A DNA stretch of 64,000 bases from positions 164,521,401-164,585,400 of the forward strand of contig NC_133158.1 in NCBI RefSeq assembly GCF_040802235.1, read 5' to 3'. This document shows positions 54,501 to 64,000 of this stretch, piece by piece. Every line of letters starts with the position of its first letter. The first letter of the stretch is position 1. The notes beneath the pieces were generated by a model. That model saw only the letters and a list, made by a program, of their open reading frames with translations. It made no database searches and was not told the origin of the DNA. The translations under genes were made by a program, and so were the position numbers. The DNA comes from Manis javanica (Eukaryota > Chordata > Mammalia > Pholidota > Manidae).

Positions 54501-55419
54501 GTCATGAAACCATAAAACTCTTAGAAAAAAACATAGGCAAAAATCTCTTGGACATAAACATTAGCGACTTCTTCATGAACATATCTCCCCGGGCAAGGAA
54601 AACAAAAGCAAAAATGAACAAGTGGGACTTTATCAAGCTGAAAAGCTTCTGTACAGCAAAGGACACCATCAATAGAACAAAAAGGTACCCTACAGTATGG
54701 GAGAATATATTCGTAAATGATAGATCCGATAAAGGCTTGACATCCAAAATACACAAAGAGCTCATGCACCCCAACAAACAAAAAGCAAATAATCCGATTA
54801 AAAAATGGTCAGAGGAACTGAACAGACAGTTCTCCAAAGAAGAAATTCAGATCACCAACAGACACATGAAAAGATGCTCCACATCGCTAGTTATCAGAGA
54901 AATGCAAATTAAAACCACAATGAGATATCACCTCACACCAGTAAGGATAGCTACCATCCAAAAGACAAACAACATCAAATGTTGGCGAGGTTGTGGAGAA
55001 AGGGGAACCCTCCTACACTGTTGGTGGGAATGTAAATTAGTTCAACCATTGTGGAAAACAGTATGGAGGTTCCTCAAAATGCTCAAAATAGACTTACCGT
55101 TTGACCCAGGAATTCCACTTCTAGGAATATACCCTAAGAATGCAGCACTCAGTTTGAAAAAGACAGATGCACCCCTATGGTTATCACAGCACTATTTACA
55201 ATGGCCAAGACATGGAAGCAACCTAAGTGTCCATCAGTAGATGAATGGATAAAGAAGAGGTGGTACATATACACAATGGAATATTATTCAACCATAAGAA
55301 GAAAACAAATCCTACCATTTGCAACAACATGGATGGGGCTAGAGGGTATTATGCTCAGTGAAATAAGCCAGGCAGAGAAAGACAAGTACCAAATGATTTC
55401 ACTCATCTGTGGAGTATAA
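51594..55419 (+). pseudogene. LINE-1 copy 2 ORF2
   Basis: About 1275 codons, the normal length. The endonuclease begins MAISTYMSIITLNVNGLKA and is interrupted by TGA at 51652. Open blocks follow with the linker (52360-52755), the reverse-transcriptase core (53376-53840, [13 protein letters not shown] and FADDMILYI) and the C-terminal cysteine region (54548-55240, [20 protein letters not shown]). A frameshift near 55180 leads to the C-terminus MISLICGV. Confidence 0.9.
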
Positions 55420-55800
55420 GAACAAAGGAAAAACTGAAGGAACAAAACAGCAGCAGAATCACAGAACCCACGAATGGACTAACAGTTACCAAAGGGAAAG
55501 AGACTGGGGAGAATGGGAGGGTAGGGAAGAATGGGAGGAAGGGGCGGGGAAGAAAGGGGGAACTATGATTAACATGTATAATGTGGGGGTGTGGGAAAGG
55601 GGAGGGCTGTGCAACACAGAGAAGACAAGTAGTGATTCTACAGCATCTTACTATGCTGATGGACAGTGAGTATAATGGGGTTTGTTGGGGGGACTTGAGG
55701 TAGGGGAGAGCCTAGTAAACATAATGTTGTTAAAAAAAATAATAATAACCACAACTAAATAAATAAACAAATAAATAAATCGCTGCAGCCCCTCCCCCGA

Positions 55801-56692
55801 AAGGACAAAAACCACATGATCATCTCCAAAGATGATGAAAAAGCATTTGACAAAATTCAACATCCATTCATGACCAAAACTCTCAACAAAATGGGTATAG
55901 AGGGCAAGTACCTCAACATAATAAAGGTGATATATGGCAAACCCACAGCCAACATTATACTCAACAGAGAGAAGCTGAAAGCTTTTCCTTTAAGATCAGG
56001 AACAAGACAAGGATGCCTACTCTTCCCACTTCTATTGAGCATAGTACTGGAAGTACTAGCCACAGCAATCAGACAACACAAAGAAATAAAAGGCATCCAG
56101 ATTGGCAAGGAAGAAGTTAAACTGTCCCTGTTTGCAGATGACATGATAGTGTACATAAAAAACCCTAAAGAATCCACTCCAAAACGATTAGATCTAATAT
56201 CTGAATTCAGCAAAGTTGCAGGATCCAAAATCAGGAACCAGAAATCTGTGGTATTCCTATATAATAGCAATGAACTAGCAGAAAGAGAAATCAGGAAAAC
56301 AATTCCATTCACAGTTGCATCAAGAAGAAGAAAATACCTGGGAATAAACCTAACCAAGGAAGTGAAAGACCTATACTCTGAAAACTACAAGACACTCATG
56401 AGAGAAATTAAAGAAGATACCAATAAATGGAAACACATCCCGTGCTCATGGATAGGATATTGTCAAAATGGCCATCCTGCCTAAAGCAATCTACAGATTC
56501 AGTGCAATTCCTATCAAAATAACAACAGCCTTCTTCAATAAACTAGAGAAAATAGTTCTAAAATTCATATGGAACCACAAAAGACCCCAAATAGCCAAAG
56601 CAATCCTGAGAAGGAAGAATAAAGCTGGGAGGATTATGCTCCCTAACTTCAAGCTCTACTACAAAGCTACACTATTAAAGACAATTTGGTAA
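55801..56692 (+). mobile_element. LINE-1 copy 3, internal ORF2 fragment (reverse-transcriptase region only)
   Basis: Corresponds to 53361 to about 54254 of copy 2 and opens with the same bases (AAGGACAAAAACCACATGAT). An open frame of 222 codons (55816-56484) holds [13 protein letters not shown] and [15 protein letters not shown] departs from the usual SPLLFN, so the copy is not functional. It ends inside ORF2 at ACAATTTGG without a 3' UTR or poly(A), so simple target-primed insertion does not explain its 3' end. Confidence 0.9.
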
Positions 56693-59600
56693 TACTTTAG
56701 CTACAACTGATAAATGTAACATTACTTTTCATGCGGGAGAAAGCTGCTACCAACTAGGTATGGTTACTGGGCTTGCATTAGAAAAACTATATGGAGGAAA
56801 TTACATGAACTGTCTAAAGTTTGCTGTGAAAACAACATTTTTTTATTAAAATAATTACAAGTCAGAAAACAACAATAAAAGGGAAATTCCACAACCTTTG
56901 TTTGCAACCATATAATCTTTATGTAGAAAAACTATAGTGACCACCTGGAAAGCAGCTCCACAATAAACGTAATCCTTACATCAAGAGGAACTAAAATAAG
57001 GAATCAGCTCACCCAAAAGAAACTGACTTGCTGTAGAGTATTTCAGGTGAGCAGATTTCAACTATAGTATTCTCATTTCTGAAAAACTGTCTTTCCTGAT
57101 ATTTCAAATCACCAGGGATATGATGTACAAGCGCCTGCTGAGTAAAAGGATAAAACACAAATACTTTGAGCACAATTACATGTGAAAACGACTGAGGGCA
57201 ATTTTCTACGGATCTACAAAGCTACATAAATAACCAATTACACACACAGTCCATTTACACTGAAGCTCCATGAGGTGGTACTGAATAAACACTGAGGTGC
57301 CGAACTCTCAACAATGGAAAATGGCTTCCTCTGTCATCACAACACTGCCCCTGAGATTTGTATTTGTGTATTAATATCTAAGAAGAATCTCAGTATTATT
57401 AAAAAATTGCATTATTCTGGCTTTCATCCCTCAGGCACGTGAGGTACTTTTCAGTCCCTACGGTCACCTCACACCGACTTCTGAGTCTCTGAGGACCAGC
57501 CAGATGGGCTGACAGCCCCTTTTCTCCGCAGCCATGAAGGCGAGGCCTCAGCAGCTCCTCGTGCGACACGAAGTAACCTCCCCGGCTCCGCAGGCAGGAG
57601 GAAGGCCAAGCAAGGACTGTGACTTCCCCGTCCCACCAGCCCCGGGGCTCTGCCCAGGGCTGATGTGACCTGACTGATGGCTCCCGCCACTGTGGCCTCG
57701 GAGTCCTTGCCGAACCTCACCGGGGAAATCCGTGTCAGGTCACCCAGGCGGGAAGTGCCCTTTGGGGAGGTGGAGTTTGCCTCTCTCCATTTTTTCTGTT
57801 ACGTCTTGACACCCTGATCCAAAGGCAATCTGACCTTGGCTCCCAACACGTTGGAGATTTTGTGTGTAAAGATAGTTCTGTTTTTTGCTTTGTTTTACTC
57901 ATGTAGCATTTTCCCCTAGAACTCAAGTGTGGCTGATGACCACTGGACTCGCATCATGCACGCTACCACACATTAGGATCACCTCTTCCACCTGATGGCC
58001 AAGACCTGGCCACACAGTACACTAAAGCCATGTACCCAATTCTCCTCCCCATAGGATGAGGTTTTCTTAGAACTTCTCTCAATTCCTAATGTAAAGACAC
58101 TCCTGGCATCCACTCCACATTCTGCTGATGGCACCCAAGTATTTCTAAATTAAATGGAATGCAGCTCAGATAAACTAAGAACCTCACTATAAAATACAGA
58201 CTATACTTAATCTCCCAGAAAATTAGCAAAGAAAATATGCAATAAGTAATAAATACTATTTGGTAAGCATTCAGTGGACATTTGCACAAAGCAGGAACTG
58301 GATGGTACACAAAACCGTGATTCATTTGTGAGGCTGGCTGATGTCATAAACCAGGAGAGGCGAGTAGGAGAAATTTACGGGCAGTAGCAATTCCCTCCGA
58401 GTAAATTACGGCTGTATATTCATTCCGGGACATTTACTACTCTCCTCCATAAATACAATTAATGTGTTAAATTTATTTTCAAAGCATAAAACAGAGTTAT
58501 AACTTTTCTTAAAGTTTTTCAATGGAGAAGCATATACAACACTTTAAAGGAAATTCTTTGGGACTGGCTTATTGAAGAACTTAACCGACATCTTCATTTT
58601 CCTTTTGGAGACTGTGGCACACATAAGCAGAATTTCCTTTCAGGATGTGGCACATTTTCAAAAGCAATAGACCGAAACTAGATGCTCAATTACTGTTTTC
58701 TCTTAACTTTACCATTCCTGTCTTTCCCCTCAAAATCTGAATTTGACTTAAACATGGTGCTTTTATTTTTTTTGAAGGAGCTTCAAATAAAACACGCTCA
58801 CAAGTCACCATAAGCCATGGAAAGTTACTTAAATTAGTTTTCGATTATCTAAAAATACAGTTAAAAGGAAACATTCATAGATGTTTACCTGAATACCTAC
58901 AGGAATTTCCCAAGTTCCTTCAAGCTTTAGATAGCCAACAAGATGCCTGATTTGCACTGACTTTATATTCCATTTTCTGTTTTAATGAATGAAAACTGAT
59001 TTTTTGCAATTGATTGGAAAGCTAAAAATACAATGAAAAGAATTTTGTACAGATTCAGTTTCCCTTTCTAAGACACATTCTCTCTCCTCTGTCTCTCACA
59101 CAGTCTCTGCATTCATTCTGCAGTGCTTCATCAAGAAGAGGGAAAATAGTACAGGTGGGGAACGGGTCCATCAGGCAGGCAATGGAGCATGCAGGTAGGC
59201 CACAGACCACGGACTTGAGCCTCCAGACAAAACCACATGGCTGTAAATTACCGTCCTTACCTTCAGAAAGTTCCCTGGATTGTGCAGGATTGCCCACGCA
59301 ATCATAAATGCAAAGTAAGCTATAGTAATCCTTAAACACACTCTCTGACTCCTGCAGTCTTAAGCAAAATGCTTGTTTCCCATCTGATGCTCATGAACAG
59401 GGTAGAATTACCAACTGGGAGGCAATAGCTTACACTTGGCCCTCAGGATTCAGAGCTGTGCTCTCTGCAGGACATCATGCTTCTCACCAACAATGACATT
59501 TTGCCTGCTCATATTTCACCAAAGTGTTGAAACAAGCAATTAATCAAGGCAGCTTTGAGGACATCTAATAAAACTATGCAAGAAATTCAGCAGAAAATTC

Positions 59601-59890
59601 ACGAATTTGAGGTACCATAGGATGAAGCTTTCTCACTTGACACATCACTTAAGGTGATGTTTTACTTTCTTGATTTTTATGGAAGAAAGTCAAACCTGAA
59701 ACTGGCATTAATGGATGCTTATCATGTGGCAGGGTGCAGAGTTTGCTTCATCTTCTTTTAATATTCACCACAGCCCCACATAGAAAACAGCTTAATTGCC
59801 TCCATTTATAGAGGAGGAGATGAAGGCTCAAAGCAGTGTAGTTATTTACCATTTTCCATTTCTGGTTCATGTCAGAACCATGATTCAACA
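56693..59890 (-). other. 3.1-kb low-repeat block resembling a reverse-complemented 3' UTR
   Basis: Read on the - strand, the block shows the texture of a mammalian 3' UTR and ends with GTAATTATTTTAATAAAAAA near 56838-56860, a polyadenylation signal. A GC-richer, CpG-containing part lies at 57440-57780. I recognise no protein in it. It could be the terminal exon of a - strand gene, a decayed retrocopy or a conserved non-coding block. A MIR in reverse orientation occupies about 59690-59890. Confidence 0.35.
56727..56849 (+). pseudogene. Short unidentified coding-like remnant
   Basis: On the + strand, directly after LINE-1 copy 3, one frame reads ITFHAGESCYQLGMVTGLAL then EKLYGGNYMNCLKFAVKTTF and stops at TAA 56847-56849. 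The composition looks like real protein, but it has no start and I cannot name a family. It may be the tail of a retrocopy or chance. Confidence 0.25.
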
Positions 59891-59897
59891 CCAGGAC

Positions 59898-60056
59898 TAT
59901 TTTTTTTATATGTATTTTTTGAATTATGATATCATTAATATTCAATCACATGAGCTAAATTGCCCCCATTATCAAGTCCCCACCACCCACCCCATTACAG
60001 CCACTGTCCATCAGCATAGTAAGGTGCAATAGAGTCACTACTTGTCTTCTCTAGGC
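59898..60056 (-). mobile_element. LINE-1 3' UTR fragment
   Basis: A T-rich start is followed by GATATCATTAATATTCAATC, CCCCCATTATCAAGTCCCCA and ATAGAGTCACTACTTGTCTT, the same 3' end as copies 1, 4 and 5. Only about 160 bp long. Confidence 0.88.
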
Positions 60057-60440
60057 TATACTTAGGCACTGTCTTTTACTTTTGCTCTTTTCCAGTATTG
60101 TTTTGGCTATTTAGAAAATTTCCTAATTTGCTTATTGATTTCTACAAAAAAAGCCTGCTGGAATTTTATTGAATATACTGATCACTTTGAGGAGAGTTAG
60201 CATCTTAACATTACTGAATGTGTTGATCTATGAACATAACATATCGCTCCATTTGTTTAGGTCTTATTTAATGTCTCTCAGCAATGTTTATTTAAATTTG
60301 GAGTACACTGGTCTTTCACATGTTTTATCACATTTATCTCTACATATTAATAGTTTTTGATGGTATTGTAAATGTATTTTCTGTTTGTTTCTCAGTGTTC
60401 ATTGCTAGTATTATAGTGATAAATTGATCTTTTCCTCCTT
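60057..60440 (-). mobile_element. Older LINE-1 ORF2 fragment (antisense)
   Basis: GTATTGTTTTGGCTATTTAG, GAGAGTTAGCATCTTAACAT and GTTCATTGCTAGTATTATAG match diverged LINE-1 ORF2 in reverse, similar to 34945-35870. Confidence 0.7.
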
Positions 60441-60444
60441 TCTT

Positions 60445-62931
60445 TTTTTTAATTAAGTTAATTTTATTTTGGTATCATTAATATAAAATCACATGAGCAA
60501 CACTGCATTACTAGATTCCCCCATTGTCAAATCCCCACCGCATACCCCATTACAGTCACTGTCCATCAGTGTAGTAAAAGGCTATAGAGTCACTACTTGT
60601 CTGGTCTGTGCTATACTGCCTTTCCTGTGCCCCCCTACTACATTATGTGTGCCAATCATAATGTAACCTCAATCCCCTTATCCCTCCCTTCCCACCCATC
60701 TTCCCCAGTTCCTTTCCCTTTGGTAACCGTTTGTCCATTCGTGGGTTCTGTGAGTCTGCTGCTGTTTTGTTCCTTCAGTTTTTGCTTTGTTCTTACACTC
60801 CACAAGTGAGTGAAATCATTTGGTACTTGTCTTTCTCTGCCTGGCTTATTTCACTGAGCATAATACCCTCTGGCTCCATCCATGTTGTTGCAAGTGGTAG
60901 GATTTGTTTTCTTCTTATGGCTGAATAATATTCCATTGTGTATATGTACCACATCTTCTTAATCCATTCATATACTGATGGACGCTTAGGTTGCTTCCAT
61001 TTCTTGGCTATTGTAAATAATGCTGTGATAAACAAAGAGGTGCATATGTCTTTTTGAATATGAGAATTTTGGGTAAATTCTTAGGAGTGGAATTCCTGGG
61101 TCAAATGGTATTTCTATTTTTAGTTTTTTGAGGAACCTCCATATTACTTTCCACAATGGTTGAACTAATTTACAATCCCACCAGCAGTGTAGGAGGGTTC
61201 CCCTTTCTCTACATCCTTGCCAGGATTTGTTGTTGTTTGTCTTTTGGATGTTGGCCCTTCTAACTGGTGTGAGGTGATATCTCATTGTTTTAATTTGCAT
61301 TTCTCTGATGATTAGGGATGTGGAGCATCTTTTCATGTGCCTGTTGGCCATCTGAATTTCTTCTCTGGAGAACTGTCTGTTCAGATCCTCTACCCATTTT
61401 TTAATTGAATTATTTGCTTGTTGTTTGTTGAGGTGTGTGAGCTCTTTATATATTTTGGATGTCAACCCCTTATCAGATATGCCATTTATGAATATATTCT
61501 CCCATACTGTAGGATGCCTTTTTTCTACTGATGTCCTTTGCTGTACAGAAGGTTTTTAGTTTGATGTAGTCCCACTTCTTCATTTTTGCTTTTGTTTCCC
61601 TTGCCTGGGGAGATATATTCATGAAAAAGTTGCTCATGTTTACATTCCAGAGGGTTTTGCCTATGTTTTCTTCTAAGAGCTTAATGGTTTTATGACTTAC
61701 ATTCATGTCTTTGATTCATTTCAAGTTTACTTTTGTGTATAGCATTTGACAATAATCCAGTTTCATTCTCTTATATGTAGCTGACAAGTTCTGCCAACAC
61801 CAGTTCTTGAAGAGGCTGTCATTTCCCCATTGTATGTCCATGGCTCCTTTATCGTATATTAATTGACCATATGCTTGGGTTTATATCAGGGCTCTCTAGT
61901 ATGTTCCATTGATCTATGAGTCTGTTCTTGAGACTGTACAAAATGTCTTGATTACTGTGGCTTTGTAGTAGAGCTTGAAGTTGGGAGGTGTAAATCTCCC
62001 CCACTTTATTCTTCCTTCTCAGGATTGCTTTGGCTATTTGGGGTCTTTTGTGGTTCCATATGAATTTTAGAACTATTTGTTCCAGTTTGTTGAAGAATGT
62101 TGTTGGTATTTTGATAGGGATTGCATTGAATCTGTAGATTGCTTTAGGCAGGATGGCCATTTTGACAATATTAGTTCTTCCTATCCAAGAGCATGGGATG
62201 TGTTTCCATTTATTGGTATCTTCTTTAATTTCTCTCATGGATGTCTTGTAGTTCTCAGTTTATAGGTCTTTCACTTCCTTGGTTATTCCTAGGTATTTTA
62301 TTCTTTTTGATGCAATTGTGAGTGGAATTGTTTTCCTGATTTCTCTGTTAGTTCATCATTAAGTGTATAGGAATGCAACAGATTTCTATGTATTAATTTT
62401 GTATCCTGCAACTTTGCTGAATTCAGATACTACTTCGAGTAGTTCTGAAGTGGAGTCTTTAGGGTTTTTTATGTACAATATCATGTCCTCTGCAAACAGT
62501 GGCAATTTGACTTCTTCCTTACCAATCTGGATGCCTTTTATTTCTTTGTTTTGTCTGACTGCCATGCCTAGGACCTCCAGTACTATGTTGAATGAAGCGG
62601 TAGGAGTGGGCATCCTTGTCTTGTTCCCGATCTTAGAGGAAAAGCTTTCAGCTTCTCGCTGTTAAGTATGATGCTGGCTGTGGGTTTATCATATATGGCC
62701 TTTATTATGTTGAGGTACTTGCCCTGTATACCCATTTTGTTGAGAGTTTTTATCATGAATGGATGTTGAATCTTGTCGAGTGCTTTTTCAGCATCTATGG
62801 AAATGATCTTGTGGTTTTTGTCCTTTTTGTTGATGTGGTGGATGATATTGATGGATTTTCAAATGTTGTACCATCCTTGCATCCCTGAGATAAATCCCAA
62901 TTGACCGTGGCGTATGATCCTCTTGACGTAT
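60445..62931 (-). mobile_element. LINE-1 copy 4, 5'-truncated
   Basis: The 3' UTR (60445-60792) starts from a T-rich tail. ORF2 runs from the stop at 60793 back to about 62931, where it breaks off inside the reverse-transcriptase region at GATCCTCTTGACGTA. Recognisable pieces include the C-terminus (60793-61035), [20 protein letters not shown] (60986-61465) and FAEDMILYI (62386-62613). The last has E where the catalytic FADD has D, so the enzyme would be dead. Confidence 0.92.
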
Positions 62932-63180
62932 TTTTTTTGGTGTCATTAATATAGAGTTACATGAGCAACCTGGCGGTTACTAGATTCCCCCATTATCAAG
63001 TCCCCCATCACATACCCGGTTACAGTCACTGTCCATCTGCGTAGTAAGATGCTATAGAGTCACTACGTGTCTTCTCTGTGCTGTACTGCCTTCCCTTCCC
63101 CGCACCCTCCCCCACCCCGCTACATTATGTGTGCAAATCGTAATGCCCCTTCTTCCCCTTCTTCCCAACCCACCCTTTCT
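62932..63180 (-). mobile_element. LINE-1 copy 5, 3' UTR only
   Basis: TTTTTTTTGGTGTCATTAAT, CCCCCATTATCAAGTCCCCC and CTACATTATGTGTGCAAATC repeat the family 3' end. About 250 bp, placed head-to-tail directly against the truncated end of copy 4 and 40 bp from the CpG island. Confidence 0.92.
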
Positions 63181-63219
63181 CAGTAATGTTTTATTATTTT
63201 CAATGAAGTCTCCCCGAAT

Positions 63220-64000
63220 TCACGACACCTGAGGGAAACTTTTCCCTCGCCCCTCTATTCAAACTCAGCGGCTTCCGGGATTGGCGCAAACTGTCTCCTT
63301 AGCAACAAGGTTGCTGCCGTAGAGTGAGCGTTTCTAGGTGTAAGGAACGTCATGTCGTAAAGCCGCGACGTCGTAAGCCAGGCGCAGGGCGGCGAGAGGC
63401 GTAGGCAGTGAGAAGAACGTTCCTACGGACGCAACGAGGAGCAGGCGGACAACCCCAGGCGTCAGAGCGCAGAAAGCAGGAGAGGGCGCCATAACGGTGA
63501 GTAGCGGGGCGGACCGGGGAGTGTCGGAGTCCGGGAGATCCGGCAGCCCGGGCGTCCCGGGGGTGAGGGCGGGGGAACCGTGCTGCGCGCGGCCCTCACC
63601 TCCTCTCGTCCGGGGGTGGGGGCCGTTGCATTTTCCGCACGTACCCCACTATCTTGCCCGTCGGCTCCTCCGGGACTCAGCCCTCTCCGTGTTACCCCAC
63701 CTCAGCGCGGAGGCCCCCGGGCGCGGGCCGGACAGAAGGGCCTCTCGGGCCCGCGGCTTGGACCCGCCGGGCTCGGGCTGCGGGCGACTTGCGGAAGCGG
63801 CTGCGGGATGCGTGTCGCCCGTGCGCGCGGGTCCGGCCGAGCTCGCCGCAGCTGGACCGGGCTGGCTCGGCGGCGGCGAAGTGACCGGCTGGCGAGGCGC
63901 GCCGGCGGAATGGGGAGAAGCGGGACCTCTCCCCGCTCCTCGGGCCCCGGCGAGGCGAGCCCCGTGAGCGCCGCGCACGTTCCGTGGGGAGCTGGCGCGG
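63220..64000 (+). promoter_or_regulatory. CpG-island promoter (candidate SETD2 promoter, running off the right edge)
   Basis: CpG density jumps from near zero to very high and stays high to the window end. In order it holds CTTCCGG (ETS, 63272-63278), ATTGG (NF-Y, 63280-63284), a GTCTCCTTAGCAAC X-box-like site (63293-63306) and AGCAACAAGGTTGCT (63301-63315). There is no TATA box. In human, as I recall, the gene downstream of KIF9 in the same orientation is SETD2, and KIF9-AS1 starts divergently from the same promoter. That makes this a candidate bidirectional promoter. Gene identity rests on synteny only. Confidence 0.75.
63380..63496 (+). other. Candidate non-coding first exon with splice donor
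   Basis: GCGCCATAACG|GTGAGTAG at 63496/63497 is a strong donor about 190 bp downstream of the X-box palindrome, at normal first-exon distance. No ATG-initiated frame of interest precedes it. The start coordinate is a guess from spacing; the donor is the supported part. Confidence 0.5.

Larger units (their letters stand above)
49459..55780 (+). mobile_element. LINE-1 copy 2, nearly full length (sense)
   Basis: About 6.3 kb. The 5' UTR runs 49459-50438, ORF1 50439-51290, ORF2 51594-55419 and the 3' UTR 55420 to about 55745, ending in an (AAAT)n-like tail at 55750-55780. It belongs to the same broad family as copy 1 but has a shorter 5' UTR in which I see no 179-bp units. Stops and frameshifts in both ORFs make it inactive. 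No target-site duplication is obvious. Confidence 0.93.

Noticed and set aside
63497-63967. 156-codon open frame in the CpG island
   Set aside because: It begins at the GTG of a splice donor and is arginine/proline/glycine-rich, as expected by chance in GC-rich DNA. It does not match the SETD2 amino-terminus.
1-64000. CRISPR arrays, prokaryotic operons, integrons, rRNA or tRNA genes
   Set aside because: The window is mammalian nuclear DNA. I saw no regularly spaced direct repeats with unique spacers and no tRNA or rRNA signatures. The two retroviral primer sites resemble tRNA 3' ends only because they pair with them.

Overview
This is nuclear DNA from a placental mammal. The evidence is a kinesin gene split into small exons with GT/AG introns, old mammal-wide repeats (MIR, L2, MaLR LTRs, hAT-type short elements), several LINE-1 copies and a CpG island. 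The species cannot be fixed from the window. The LINE-1 copies share a distinctive 3' end and look lineage-specific, possibly laurasiatherian; that is an impression only.

The one clear protein-coding gene is KIF9 (kinesin-9 family) on the + strand. Its first exons, including the P-loop (Walker A) exon, lie off the left edge. Sixteen coding exons can be placed from 1220 to the stop codon at 37108-37110, followed by an AATAAA signal at 37320. All junctions are in frame and together give about 602 codons: the second half of the motor, the neck, coiled coils and the tail. A further cassette exon, known from one human isoform, survives near 22.1-22.27 kb only as an apparently broken relic. The spliced product therefore corresponds to the shorter isoform (about 725 aa in human).

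The KIF9 introns hold old LINE-1 fragments, MIRs, a MaLR LTR, a short inverted-repeat DNA transposon, a degenerate ATTCAYAT-type tandem array (7.83-8.13 kb) and a G-rich array (17.5-17.9 kb). A nearly full-length antisense LINE-1 (about 23.9-30.4 kb) fills most of the intron after the exon that ends at 23627. Its 5' UTR contains three ~179-bp tandem units.

From 37.35 to 63.2 kb the window is intergenic and rich in mobile elements. There is a near-perfect long inverted repeat (38.95 and 39.65 kb), an L2 fragment, two LTRs and a mosaic endogenous retrovirus. The mosaic (47.25-48.21 kb, - strand) joins a betaretrovirus-like piece with a Lys3-type primer site to a gammaretrovirus-like leader with a Pro-type primer site. 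Further on are a second nearly full-length LINE-1 (49.46-55.78 kb, + strand), a detached reverse-transcriptase fragment, a 3-kb block that reads like a reverse-complemented 3' UTR, and a cluster of truncated LINE-1 3' ends. The window closes in a CpG-island promoter (63.2-64.0 kb) with ETS, NF-Y and RFX/X-box-like sites and a candidate non-coding first exon. Remembered mammalian gene order (KIF9 next to SETD2 in the same orientation) makes SETD2 a reasonable candidate, but no SETD2 coding sequence is visible.

I found no undescribed multi-gene system. The most unusual structures are the two-primer-site retroviral mosaic, the inverted repeat, the LINE-1 with tandem 5' UTR units, the decayed KIF9 cassette exon and the unexplained 3-kb block.
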